A stretch of 64,000 nt of DNA, taken from assembly GCF_018614095.1 (NCBI RefSeq), contig NZ_JAGGOY010000030.1, positions 62,001 to 126,000 on the forward strand, in the 5' to 3' direction. The DNA is from Streptomyces sp. ISL-87. GTDB lineage: Bacteria > Actinomycetota > Actinomycetes > Streptomycetales > Streptomycetaceae. Shown here in pieces: positions 9,861 to 18,660 of the stretch (positions within the stretch are counted from its first letter, which is position 1; each line of letters opens with the position of its first letter). Under the pieces are notes generated by a model. That model had not been told where the DNA came from. It was given only the letters and a program-made list of their open reading frames with translations, and did not search any database. The position numbers and the translations under genes were made by a program.

Positions 9861-10837
9861 CCAGCCCCACACCCACCTACCAAGAACTACAGGCACAGGC
9901 GCTGGCCGCCGCCCGGCCCCGCGCCCACACCGCCGGCACCGCCATCACCTGCGACCGTCTCGTGCGGATCTTCAGCACCGACGGCGTCGAGGTCCAGGCC
10001 CTCCAAGGCCTCGAACTGACCGTCACCCAAGGCGACCTGGTCGCCCTGGTCGGCGCCTCGGGCAGCGGCAAATCCACCCTCCTCAACATCCTCGCCGGCC
10101 TGGACGTCCCCACCGCCGGCACCGCCACCGTCGCCGGCTACGACCTCCTCGAAATGTCGGCGAAAGACCGGCTGCGCTATCGCCGCGAAGCAGTCGGCTT
10201 CGTCTGGCAGCAGACCGCCCGCAACCTGATGCCCTTCCTCACCACAGCCCAGAACATCGCCCTCCCCATGCAGTTGAAGGGCGGCGGCCGCAAAGCCACC
10301 CGGCACCGGACCACCCAGGTCGAGCGCCTGCTGGAAGCCCTGGAGATCAGCGACCTCGCCCACCGCCGCCCCACCGAACTCTCCGGCGGACAACAACAAC
10401 GCGTCGCCATCGCCGTCGCCATGGCCAACAACCCCGCCGTCCTCCTCGCCGACGAGCCCACCGGCGAACTCGACTCCGAAACCGGTTCCGCCGTCTTCGA
10501 GGCCTTCCGCACCGTCAACCGGGAACTCGGCGCCACCGTCGTCATCGTCACCCACGACCCCCTCGTCGCCGGCGAAGTCCGCCGTACCGTCGCCATCCGC
10601 GACGGCCGTACCAGCAGCGAAGTACTGCGCCGCACCGTGACCGACGAACACGGCGAGGAATCCGTCAGCGAACGCGAGTACGTCATGCTCGACCGCACCG
10701 GACGCGTCCAGCTCCCGCACAAATTCCTCCAGGCCCTCGGCATGGAACACCGCGTCGCCGTCGACCTCGCCCCCGACCACATCGCCATCCGCCCCGACGA
10801 CGCCGACGACCCCGACGAGTCCGGCAGCGCACGCTGA
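9857..10837 (+). CDS. ABC transporter ATPase with C-terminal AbrB-like domain
   Basis: The 326-residue protein starts at the GTG overlapping the permease stop, and like the second permease begins VTSP. The ATPase core has Walker A GASGSGKST, Q-loop region VGFVWQQTARNL, signature LSGGQQQR, Walker B VLLADEPTGELD and switch VTHDP, of the LolD/MacB type. After the core, about 45 extra residues (YVMLDRTGRVQLPHKFLQAL to DHIAIRP) resemble a SpoVT/AbrB swapped-hairpin half, a fold normally used to bind DNA or dimerise. It energises the two upstream permeases; the tail may dimerise the ATPase or sense state, which is inference. Confidence 0.92.
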   Translation: MTSPTPTYQELQAQALAAARPRAHTAGTAITCDRLVRIFSTDGVEVQALQGLELTVTQGDLVALVGASGSGKSTLLNILAGLDVPTAGTATVAGYDLLEMSAKDRLRYRREAVGFVWQQTARNLMPFLTTAQNIALPMQLKGGGRKATRHRTTQVERLLEALEISDLAHRRPTELSGGQQQRVAIAVAMANNPAVLLADEPTGELDSETGSAVFEAFRTVNRELGATVVIVTHDPLVAGEVRRTVAIRDGRTSSEVLRRTVTDEHGEESVSEREYVMLDRTGRVQLPHKFLQALGMEHRVAVDLAPDHIAIRPDDADDPDESGSAR

Positions 10838-10978
10838 CGACGCCTTCGACGCCCTGAGCAAGGCGCGCGATGCGGCGGGCCCGCCGCGGGCGGACAGTGG
10901 AATTACCAGCCAGCTCGCGGGACCGACTCAAGGAGCAGATCAGGGCCCCGCCCTCTCTGCTCCCTCCCGGAGGCACCC

Positions 10979-11281
10979 ATGTCACGCACAGCCGAGTGGA
11001 AGATCCGTCTCTACCTCGTCGAGGAGGACGCCACGACGACAGCCCGCCTGGAACTCGACACCGGCACCACCAAGCTCACCGGCCACGGCCTGGCCCGTTG
11101 CGCCCCGGACGACACGGACGTCCCGGAGATCGGCGACGAACTGGCCGTGAGCCGGGCCATGAGCGATCTCGCCGCGCAGATGCAGAAGGCCGCCTACGGG
11201 GACATCGAAGCGAGCATGTCGCCTTCACACCCTGAATCCGGCGCACCTCGGGCGGCTTGGCTGGACACGGCGACTTCCTAG
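10979..11281 (+). CDS. DUF1876 domain-containing protein
   Basis: The 100-residue soluble protein starts at an ATG after CGGAGG. The pattern WKIRLYLVEEDATTTARLEL, then LTGHGLARCAP and EIGDELAVSRAMSDLA matches DUF1876, a small dsRBD-like domain common in actinobacteria and of unknown biochemical role. The last ~20 residues (PESGAPRAAWLDTATS) look unrelated to the domain. The TAG stop lies within a CTAG that is also the stop of the convergent nitroreductase gene, so the two coding regions touch. The junction may derive from a deletion. The 140 bases upstream hold no other gene. Confidence 0.8.
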   Translation: MSRTAEWKIRLYLVEEDATTTARLELDTGTTKLTGHGLARCAPDDTDVPEIGDELAVSRAMSDLAAQMQKAAYGDIEASMSPSHPESGAPRAAWLDTATS

Positions 11282-12114
11282 CGCCCCGATCCACGGCGCG
11301 CCCCGATCCACGGTCGGCCGGTTCTCAATGGACGCTGAGCACCTCGGACGCCGGTCGCCGGGGTGTCGCCCGAGGTTCCGAGCAGGGCGATGTTCGGCCG
11401 CCGCTCGAAGGCGGCCGACTCGCGGTCCGGTACGGGACGCCAGGCGCCGAAGTCCCGGACGGGGGCGCTCGTGCCGTACTGGCGGGGCCCGAACGCATCG
11501 GCCGGGATGCCCTCCGTCGGGGCTCCCTCGCCGGGCGCGCCGGTACGGGTCCAGCCGGCGGTCTCGGCCCGCAGGGCGGGGTTCGTCGCCTCGCGGTATT
11601 CGGAGTCGTGGACGAGGCCGAGGACCTCGTCGATGTGCCAGGCGTCCGGAAGGGCCAGCCGACAGCCTTCGAGAAGAGCCTCGGCGCACAGGCCGTCTTG
11701 AACCGCGGCCGGGATCTCCTCGTCGGTGAAGGGGAACCGACTGGTGTGCCGGCGCCGCAACGCGGGGTGGAAAGCGGCGAGGTCCAGCTCCGCGGATCCC
11801 AGTTCCCCGAGCCGGATCTCCGCCAGGTACCAGGGATCGTGCGCATCGGGCAGCAGCCGTACGACCGGCTGCCAGCCGGCGTGGACGGCGGCCAGCCTGA
11901 GGCTGAACAGGGCTGCCGCGCAGCCCAGATGGAGCGCGCGGTTGTCAGGGTCGGCCTGCGGCATGATGCGCGAGGAGTCCCCGTACAGCTCGATCGTGCC
12001 GTCGCCCTCCCGGAAGACGAACTTCCACGGCTGGGCGTTGTGCATGGAGGGTGCGGTGACGGCGTCTTCGACGAGGGAGACGACTGCCGCCGTGTCGACG
12101 GGCTGTGCGGACAT
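11278..12114 (-). CDS. Acg-family nitroreductase-like flavoprotein, C-terminally truncated
   Basis: The 278-residue product begins with the Acg-type signature APSMHNAQPWKF and contains the arginine/aspartate-rich middle of that FMN-binding family (dormancy-associated nitroreductases, mostly ~320-330 residues). It follows the family up to PNIALLGTSGDTPA and then changes into a basic tail (GAQRPLRTGRPWIGARRGSGR) where members normally have ~50 more residues closing the flavin fold. The gene therefore appears cut or frameshifted at its 3' end, where it meets the DUF1876 gene at a shared CTAG. A 14-base direct repeat (GTGGATCGGGGCGC) lies in the odd tail. Activity is doubtful. Confidence 0.75.
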   Translation of the reverse strand: MSAQPVDTAAVVSLVEDAVTAPSMHNAQPWKFVFREGDGTIELYGDSSRIMPQADPDNRALHLGCAAALFSLRLAAVHAGWQPVVRLLPDAHDPWYLAEIRLGELGSAELDLAAFHPALRRRHTSRFPFTDEEIPAAVQDGLCAEALLEGCRLALPDAWHIDEVLGLVHDSEYREATNPALRAETAGWTRTGAPGEGAPTEGIPADAFGPRQYGTSAPVRDFGAWRPVPDRESAAFERRPNIALLGTSGDTPATGVRGAQRPLRTGRPWIGARRGSGR

Positions 12115-12144
12115 GGCCTCGTCCTGTCTGCCGAGCGGTCCTGG

Positions 12145-12798
12145 TCAGAAGGCCGGAGGGGACTCGTCACCGCCCATGTCGAGACGGAAGGGCGGATACT
12201 CGTCGGTCATCAGTGCCGAGTACGCGACGACCCGCAGCACCCAGCGGTTCAGCCCCACGATGAGGTCGAACAGGTCGCGCGGGTACTTCTCCGTGAAGGC
12301 CAGCGTGACGACCGCGATGAGGGCCAGAATCCCGATGAGACCGCCTCCGGCCCATCCGCCGCGCGGTGCGCCGGTGAAGAAGCAGATGACGAGGTAGTGC
12401 GGGATGGCCAGCAGCCACCACTTCACCAGCACCAGCCCGCGCGAGAGGCGCTCGGGGTAGGCGACGTCGAGCCGCGCGGGGTAGTCGGGCTCGGGGCCGA
12501 GGCTGAACGGCGGGTACCGGTCGGTGCCGAGGGCGCCGTAGGCGTAGTACGACACGCGCCACGACCAGCGCAGCACTCCCACGTTGAAGTCGAAGAGGGC
12601 GCGCGGGTAGCGCTCGGTGAAGAGGATGGCGAAGAAGGCGATCACGCTGACCACGAGGAAGGCGATCCACAGGAAGAACAGCACGATGTAGTGCGGGATC
12701 GCGAGGATCCACTTGACCAGCCACAGCCACCGGGACAGCGGGCTGTCCAGTTCCGCGGTCACCTTGACCGGGCGGTATGAAGCGATGCCCATCGTCAT
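12145..12798 (-). CDS. DUF4389 membrane protein
   Basis: The 217-residue integral membrane protein is two copies of one module. Each copy has a soluble strand region, the motif [14 protein letters not shown], a proline-containing AIPHY helix, a second helix, and a F.E.YPR.LFD motif followed by [18 protein letters not shown]. This is DUF4389, of unknown function, widespread in actinobacteria. Two in-frame ATGs (12798, 12792) are possible starts; neither has a strong ribosome site. It is co-directional with and 30 bases upstream of the nitroreductase gene, so they may be cotranscribed. It is divergent from the SulP transporter. Confidence 0.8.
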   Translation of the reverse strand: MTMGIASYRPVKVTAELDSPLSRWLWLVKWILAIPHYIVLFFLWIAFLVVSVIAFFAILFTERYPRALFDFNVGVLRWSWRVSYYAYGALGTDRYPPFSLGPEPDYPARLDVAYPERLSRGLVLVKWWLLAIPHYLVICFFTGAPRGGWAGGGLIGILALIAVVTLAFTEKYPRDLFDLIVGLNRWVLRVVAYSALMTDEYPPFRLDMGGDESPPAF

Positions 12799-13055
12799 GG
12801 ACCGTCACCGCCCTTCGTTCACGGCGTCGCCGACGTACCCGAGGTACACGAGTGATGTGGTTCTACGGTGTTTCATCGCTTCTCCACCCAGTATGGGTAC
12901 GACTGGGCGCGAAGGCGCGGCGTACGCCGTGCTGCGCCGTGCTGCGCCATGCACAGGGCCGCCCGGGGGACGGAACGCGCCTTGGCGGGGCCTGTGGGCC
13001 CTCGCGGGGCGATCGCGTGCGCGGGATGATGGCGGCAGCCGCTCTGAGGAGTGCC

Positions 13056-14759
13056 ATGCCTTCGCTTCGGAGATTCCCTCTGAAGCCGCCCGCGCTGACC
13101 GGCTACCGGCGCGGCTGGCTCCGGGGCGACCTGTTCGCCGGGGTGACCGTCGCCGCGTACCTCGTTCCCCAGACCATGGCCTACGCGGGCGTGGCGGGGC
13201 TGCCGCCCGTGACGGGCCTGTGGGCCGCGCTGCCCGCGATGGTGCTGTACGCGCTGTCGGGCTCGTCGCGGCTGCTGTCCGTCGGGCCAGAGTCGACCGC
13301 TGCCCTGATGACCGCCGCCGCCGTCGGCCCGCTCGCGGCCGGCGACCCGGCGCGGTACGCCCTTCTGGCGACCGGGCTCGCGGTGACCGTCGGGCTGCTG
13401 TGCCTGGTGGCCTGGGCCGTCCGGCTGGGCTTCCTCGCGGACCTGCTGTCGCGGCCCGTACTGGTCGGCTACCTGGCGGGCGTGGCCCTCATCATGATCG
13501 TCGACCAGCTGCCCCGCCTCACCCGCGTCCCGACCCAGGAGTCCGGCTTCTTCCGCGAGGCGTGGTCCTTCGTCCGCCACACACCGGACGTCCACTGGCC
13601 GACACTGGTACTGGCCCTCGCCGTCCTGGTCTTCCTCTTCGCGGCGCCACGGCTGTCCCGGACCGTCCCCGGCCCACTGATCGCCGTGGTCCTCGCCACG
13701 GCGGCGGTGGCCGCGTTCGGCCTGGACGGCCGGTACGGGATCAAGGTGATCGGCGCCGTACCGGCGGGGCTGCCGTCCCCCGCACTCCCGCCCCTCGCGG
13801 ATCTGCCGCAGCTGCTCCCGGCCGCGCTCGGCGTCCTGCTCGTCGGCTACTCGGACGTCGTGCTCACCGCGCGGGCCTTCGCCGCCCACGACGACCCGCG
13901 GCCGCTCGACGCCAACCACGAGCTGTTGGCCCTGGGCGCCGCCAACCTGGGAGCCGGAGTCCTGCACGGCTTCCCGGTGACCAGCAGCGCGAGCCGTACC
14001 GCCCTCGCCTCCACGGCGGGCGCCCGCAGCCAGGCGTACTCCCTGGTCGCCGCCCTCGGCGTGCTGACGGTGCTGCTCCTGCTCGCCCCGGTCCTCGCGC
14101 ACACCCCGGCGGCCGTACTCGGGGCCATCGTGGTCTACGCCGCGGTCCGCCTGATCGACCTCGGTGAATTCCGCCGCCTGGCGCACTTCCGGCGCCGCGA
14201 ACTCCTCCTGGCACTCGGCTGCACCCTCGGCGTGCTCGCCCTCGGCATCCTCTACGGGGTCCTCGTGGCGGTGGCCCTCTCCGTCGCGGAACTCCTGGCG
14301 CGGGTCGCCCGCCCGCACGATGCCGTCGAAGGCCTCGTCCCCGGCATCGCAGGCATGCACGACGTCGACGACTATCCCCGGGCCTGGACCATTCCGGGGC
14401 TGCTCGTCTATCGCTACGACTCGCCGCTCTTCTTCGCCAACGCCGAGGACTTCCGCCGCCGCGCCCTGGCCGCCGTCGAGGAACAGCACGAGCCCGTCGA
14501 GTGGTTCCTTCTGAACGCCGAGGCCAACGTAGAGGTCGACATCACCGCCCTCGACGCCGTCGAAGCCCTCCGCCGGGAACTCGTCCGACGCGGCATCGTG
14601 TTCGCCCTGGCACGCGTCAAACAGGAACTCCGGGAGGACCTCGACGCCTACGGCCTCATCGCCTCCATCGGCGCGGACCGGATCTACCCCACCCTGCCGA
14701 CGGCCGTGGCCGCCTACCGCGCACGCAAGGCGGCCGGCGGCAGCGATTCTGGTCCGTGA
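13056..14759 (+). CDS. SulP-family anion transporter with STAS domain
   Basis: The 567-residue protein starts at the ATG six bases after CTGAGGA; in-frame ATGs upstream lack a good site. It shows the SulP signature near residues 30-75 (FAGVTVAAYLVPQTMAYAG, LPPVTGLWAALPAM), about 11 membrane helices to residue ~430, and a C-terminal STAS domain (LVYRYDSPLFFANAEDFRRR, VEWFLLNAEANVEVDITALDA). Family members carry sulfate, bicarbonate or other anions. No carbonic anhydrase or sulfur-assimilation gene adjoins it, so the substrate is undetermined. An ArsR-like remnant lies just downstream on the other strand. Confidence 0.9.
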   Translation: MPSLRRFPLKPPALTGYRRGWLRGDLFAGVTVAAYLVPQTMAYAGVAGLPPVTGLWAALPAMVLYALSGSSRLLSVGPESTAALMTAAAVGPLAAGDPARYALLATGLAVTVGLLCLVAWAVRLGFLADLLSRPVLVGYLAGVALIMIVDQLPRLTRVPTQESGFFREAWSFVRHTPDVHWPTLVLALAVLVFLFAAPRLSRTVPGPLIAVVLATAAVAAFGLDGRYGIKVIGAVPAGLPSPALPPLADLPQLLPAALGVLLVGYSDVVLTARAFAAHDDPRPLDANHELLALGAANLGAGVLHGFPVTSSASRTALASTAGARSQAYSLVAALGVLTVLLLLAPVLAHTPAAVLGAIVVYAAVRLIDLGEFRRLAHFRRRELLLALGCTLGVLALGILYGVLVAVALSVAELLARVARPHDAVEGLVPGIAGMHDVDDYPRAWTIPGLLVYRYDSPLFFANAEDFRRRALAAVEEQHEPVEWFLLNAEANVEVDITALDAVEALRRELVRRGIVFALARVKQELREDLDAYGLIASIGADRIYPTLPTAVAAYRARKAAGGSDSGP

Positions 14760-14780
14760 GACCCGGGACCGGGCTCTCGG

Positions 14781-15065
14781 TCACCCGACGCGCCCGCTGC
14801 CCGTGCCCATGGGGCCGGGGCGCGGGTCCACCTGGCGGAGTTCTGCGAGGAGTTCGCTCTGGCCGGCCAGCAGCTCGGTCAGGATGCGGCGAGCCGCACG
14901 CAGGAGGTCGGCGACGTCACCCCCGCGAGGGCGTAGCTGACGGTGGATCCCTCGCGGGTGGAGACGACGATGCCCGAGCGGCGCAGCACCGCGAGCTGCT
15001 GGGAGAGGTTGGACGGGGGCGACCGCCAGGTCGAGGTCCTTTTCCGCCGCCGAGGCCCCCAGGGC
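14781..15065 (-). pseudogene. Degenerate ArsR-family regulator fragment
   Basis: Read leftward, three pieces of an ArsR winged helix can be joined only by changing frame twice: an N-terminal piece (SAAEKDLDLAVAP), the recognition-helix piece SNLSQQLAVLRRSGIVVSTR with VSYALA, and the C-terminal piece GDVADLLRAARRILTELLAG, which runs to a stop at 14781. Both frame changes sit next to C or G runs (CCCCCG and GGGGG), so base-calling error is an alternative to true decay. The normal N-terminal helix of the family is not found. It would have been convergent with the SulP gene. Confidence 0.6.
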
Positions 15066-15527
15066 CCATACCGCTGGTGTAGTCCACCAGTGCGGCACCC
15101 AGCGCGCCAGGACGCGCCGGACCTGTGTGGGGCCGCTAGGAGTAAGGCGGGCGAGGGAAAACCCGGTGCCGTGGCCGGGCCCCGCCCCTACACTCACTTC
15201 TGCGCGCCGACACAAGATCGCGGTGCGTGTTTCGTCGAGTGAGCCGAATGAGGGGAGCCAGGCCGTGTGTTACCGCATCGCTGTCTTCGTTCCCCGGTCG
15301 CGGTACGACGTGATCCTGGTGTCCTCGGTTTCCCGGTGACGGCTGCGCGGCCCTCATCGGATGTCCAAGACGACGTAACGAAGACCTGACTGCTTCCGGC
15401 TGGTGAGCCGACCCCGCGGTACATCCGGGCACGTCCCGGCCGCGGAGGGTCGCGCCCCGCGCCCTGTGTCGTTTCGTCCGGAAATCGCGCCGCCCTGAAT
15501 CTCCAGCCCTGAGAAAGGCCTTGGGCC
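15066..15527. other. Intergenic region with no supported gene
   Basis: No reading frame in this stretch has convincing codon usage or a recognisable domain. Short leftward fragments (for example LARLTPSGPTQVRRVL) may belong to the decayed gene at 14781-15065. The 3' part must carry the promoter and ribosome site of the EF-G paralogue (GAGAAAGG about 12 bases before its ATG). No clear -35/-10 pair was identified. Confidence 0.4.
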
Positions 15528-17633
15528 ATGCGCACCAACGCACCCACCGCTGTCCGAAACCTCGGCATCCTCGCGCACGTCGACGCCGGCAAGACCACCC
15601 TCACCGAACGAGTCCTCTATGCCACCGGCGCCACCTACAAACGGGGCGAGGTCCACGAGGGGACGACCGTCACCGACTTCGACCCACAGGAACGCGACCG
15701 CGGGATCACCATCTTCGCGGCGGCCGTCAGCTGTACCTGGGACGGCCACCGGATCAACCTGATCGACACGCCGGGACACGTCGACTTCTCCGACGAGGTG
15801 GAACGATCGCTGCGCGTGCTCGACGGAGCCGTCGCCGTCTTCGACGCCGTCGCGGGCGTCGAACCGCAGAGCGAGTCCGTGTGGCGGCAGGCCGATCGCC
15901 ACGGAGTGCCGCGCATCGCGTTCGTCAACAAGATGGACCGCGTCGGTGCCGACCTGGACGCGGCCGTCGCCTCGTTGCGGGACCGGCTCCATGTCGTTCC
16001 GCTGGTCGTCCATCTGCCCATCGGGCAGGAGGGCGGATTCTCCGGTGTGGTCGACCTCGTACGCATGCGCTCGCTCGTCTGGGGCGCGGGCGAGGCCGCC
16101 GGGCCGGAGACGTGCGAGACGGGCGCCGTGCCCGACGCCCTGCGCGAGGAGGCGCTGCGGCGTCGACGGCTGCTTGAGGAGCAGGTGGCGGAGCTGCATC
16201 CGGCCGCCCTGGAGGAGTACTGCGCCACGTCGGCGCTCTCCACCTCCACGATGGTCACCGCACTGCGCGAGCTGACCTGTGGCGGTGAGGGCGTGGTCGT
16301 GCTGTGCGGATCGGCGTACCGCAACCGCGGCGTCGAACCGCTGCTCGACGCCGTCGTGGCCTACCTCCCCTCGCCGGCCGATGTGCCGCCGGTACGCGGG
16401 ACCAGCGGGATCCGCGGAGCGACGGAGGAGGAACGTATCGCCGACCCGGCGGCGCCCTTCGCCGCGCTGGCCTTCAAGGTGAACGCGACGGCGACCGGAC
16501 GCCTGACCTGTCTCCGCGTGTACTCGGGAACCATGAGGAAGGGGGACACCGTGCTGGACGCGACGGCCGGCCGGACCGAACGGATCGGACGGATCCTGCG
16601 CGTGCAGGCCGACCGCCACGCCGACGTGGAGCAGGCGGTGGCCGGGGACATCGTGGCCGTGGTCGGGCTCAAGTCCGCCCGCGCCGGGGCAACGCTGTGC
16701 GCACCGGACGCACCGCTCGTCCTCGAACCGCCCACGGTCGCCGCACCCGTGGTGTCCGTGGCGGTCGAGGCGAGCAGCAGCGCCGACAGCGGCCGGCTGT
16801 CCTCGGCGCTGGCGCGGCTGGTCGAGGAGGATCCGTCGCTGGCGGTACGGACGGATCCCGAGACCGGCCAGACGGTGCTGTCGGGCATGGGCGAACTGCA
16901 TCTGGAGGTCGCGGTGGAGAAGATCCGCCGAAGCCACGGGCTGCACATCGGCGTCGGCCGTCCACGCGTGGCCTACCGGGAAACGGTCGCACGCGGGGTG
17001 TCGGGACTGGTGTACCGGCACGTCAAGCAGGACGGCGGCGCCGGCCAGTTCGCCCACGTGGTCCTCGATGTCGAGGCCCTCGAAGGCGACACCGGTGACG
17101 CCGGCGGCACCGGCACCGACGGCGGGTTCGTGTTCCGCTCGACCGTCGTCGGCGGCCGGGTGCCGCAGGAGTACGTCCGCGCGGTGGAGGCGGGCTGCCG
17201 CGACGCGCTCGTCGAGGGACCCCTCGGCGGCCATCCGGTGACCGGGCTCCGGGTCACCCTGACCGATGGGGCCACCCATCCCAAGGACTCCTCGGAGATG
17301 GCGTTCAGGGCAGCGGGCCGGTTCGCGCTGCGCGAGGCCCTGCGCGCCGCCACGATGGAGCTGCTGGAACCGGTGGTCGAAGTCGTGGTCACCGTCCCCG
17401 ACGAGGCGGTCGGCGGCGTGCTCGGCGACCTGGCGGCACGGCGCGGACGGGTCTCGGGCTCGACCGCGAGGACCGGCACCACGGCGGTCACCGCATCCGT
17501 GCCGCTGGCCGAGCTCTTCGGGTACGCGTCCCGGCTGCGCAGCCGAACCCAGGGCCGCGGCACCTTCACCGCCCGCCCCACGGGCTACGCCCCCGTGCCG
17601 GCGGCGGTGTCCGCCCAGGTTCTGACCGCGTAG
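15528..17633 (+). CDS. EF-G-like translational GTPase (FusA2-type paralogue)
   Basis: The 701-residue protein has the complete EF-G order. The GTPase domain has G1 AHVDAGKTT (residues 16-24), a switch I threonine in RDRGITIF, G3 DTPGHVDF and G4 NKMD. It is followed by domain II (FKVNATATGRLTCLRVYSG), domain III (SGMGELHLEVAVEKI), domain IV (HVKQDGGAGQFAHV) and domain V (ELFGYASRLRSRTQG). The length matches EF-G, but divergence in domain IV and the absence of rpsL/rpsG/tuf nearby indicate a second, specialised copy rather than the housekeeping factor. Candidate roles are ribosome recycling, stress translation or ribosome protection; the sequence does not decide. A strong hairpin terminator follows. 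Confidence 0.88.
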   Translation: MRTNAPTAVRNLGILAHVDAGKTTLTERVLYATGATYKRGEVHEGTTVTDFDPQERDRGITIFAAAVSCTWDGHRINLIDTPGHVDFSDEVERSLRVLDGAVAVFDAVAGVEPQSESVWRQADRHGVPRIAFVNKMDRVGADLDAAVASLRDRLHVVPLVVHLPIGQEGGFSGVVDLVRMRSLVWGAGEAAGPETCETGAVPDALREEALRRRRLLEEQVAELHPAALEEYCATSALSTSTMVTALRELTCGGEGVVVLCGSAYRNRGVEPLLDAVVAYLPSPADVPPVRGTSGIRGATEEERIADPAAPFAALAFKVNATATGRLTCLRVYSGTMRKGDTVLDATAGRTERIGRILRVQADRHADVEQAVAGDIVAVVGLKSARAGATLCAPDAPLVLEPPTVAAPVVSVAVEASSSADSGRLSSALARLVEEDPSLAVRTDPETGQTVLSGMGELHLEVAVEKIRRSHGLHIGVGRPRVAYRETVARGVSGLVYRHVKQDGGAGQFAHVVLDVEALEGDTGDAGGTGTDGGFVFRSTVVGGRVPQEYVRAVEAGCRDALVEGPLGGHPVTGLRVTLTDGATHPKDSSEMAFRAAGRFALREALRAATMELLEPVVEVVVTVPDEAVGGVLGDLAARRGRVSGSTARTGTTAVTASVPLAELFGYASRLRSRTQGRGTFTARPTGYAPVPAAVSAQVLTA

Positions 17634-17641
17634 CACCGCGA

Positions 17642-17679
17642 GCACGGCCCCCGACCGCCACACCGGTCCGGGGCCGTGC
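17642..17679. terminator. Hairpin terminator after the EF-G paralogue
   Basis: Two 16-base arms, GCACGGCCCCCGACCG at 17642-17657 and CGGTCCGGGGCCGTGC at 17664-17679, pair with one mismatch around a 6-base loop. There is no T run, as is usual in Streptomyces. It begins 8 bases after the EF-G stop. Confidence 0.8.
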
Positions 17680-17781
17680 CCGGCGGCGAGGGCCGCACCT
17701 GTGCAACCCCGCAAGACCCCGTTCCGCACCGGGCTCACCGTCACCCGGAGGCTTCGTCGTAGCAGGGGCCTCACGCCGCCA

Positions 17782-18570
17782 TTACAGGCGGTCCAGCGGT
17801 ACCGCGGCGTAGGTCTCCCGCAAGGCGCCGATCACCGGGTCGTCCACGCGGAAGGCGACATCGTCCACGGCTGCCACCGGCCGCACACCGATGGACGTGT
17901 TCGTCGCGAACGCCGCCCGCATGGAGCGCAGCCGGCCGTCCGTCATCGGGGCGGTGACCTGCCCTTCCCGGCCGGCCCGGAGCAGCCGCATGGTGGTCCC
18001 CGGCAGGACGTCGGCCTGCGGCCACACCACGGTCCCGGCCTCGTCGACGAAACCGATGTTCCACGTACAGCCCTCGGAGACGAGCCCGTCCGCCCCGACG
18101 AAGAGCACGTCGTCGAAACCGGCGAGCCGCGCCTCGCGCCGCATGCGCAACTGCCCGAAGAGCGAAACGTGCTTGACCGAGGGCGACTCGCGCTCGAAGC
18201 GGAGCCGCCGCACGCGCAGCGCAGGCAGCGGGTGGCCGGTGCCCGGCGCGGGCCGGGTCGTCACCAGCACACCGGGCCGCGCCGCACGCTCGGGGGCCGC
18301 CAGATTCAGTTCCGGGTCGAAGACGGTGACCCGCACCGTGACCGCCCCGGTGTGCCCCGCGGCCTCCCTGCGTACGCACTCCCGCACCCACTCGGGATCC
18401 AGCTCCGCCCCGAACACCGCACGGCAGTCCCCGACCAGCCGGGCGAGGTGCAGGGCCAGCCCCCGTACCCCGCCGTCCTCCACCACCATCGTCGTGAAGT
18501 GCCCGTAATTGGTCAGCGCGAGGGCTTGCAGGGCCTCGGGGGAGGCCGCGGAGCCGTTCAGGGTTGCCAT
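17782..18570 (-). CDS. Class IV PLP-dependent aminotransferase family protein
   Basis: The 262-residue protein starts at MATLNGSA; an upstream ATG at 18585 is also in frame and neither has a clear ribosome site. It shows the fold-type IV layout: an N-terminal half with LALTNYGHFTTMVVEDG, a lysine in SVKHVSLFGQLRMRREAR as likely PLP Schiff-base residue, and the cofactor motif FVGADGLVSEGCTWNIGFVD. Relatives include branched-chain and D-amino-acid aminotransferases and aminodeoxychorismate lyase; the specificity is not readable. It follows the decarboxylase gene by 90 bases in the same direction and may share its transcript. Confidence 0.8.
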   Translation of the reverse strand: MATLNGSAASPEALQALALTNYGHFTTMVVEDGGVRGLALHLARLVGDCRAVFGAELDPEWVRECVRREAAGHTGAVTVRVTVFDPELNLAAPERAARPGVLVTTRPAPGTGHPLPALRVRRLRFERESPSVKHVSLFGQLRMRREARLAGFDDVLFVGADGLVSEGCTWNIGFVDEAGTVVWPQADVLPGTTMRLLRAGREGQVTAPMTDGRLRSMRAAFATNTSIGVRPVAAVDDVAFRVDDPVIGALRETYAAVPLDRL

Positions 18571-18660
18571 ACCGGCAGTCTGCACGCCGTGAGCCGGCGA
18601 TTCGCCCGGGGGTTCCCGTACCGCCGCCTGGTGAGGGATGCCGAGGGGATGGGACGCTCC

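Noticed and set aside
15528..17633. Tetracycline-resistance ribosomal protection protein (TetM type)
   Set aside because: Length, domain order and the domain IV motif fit EF-G paralogues better; no resistance context is present.
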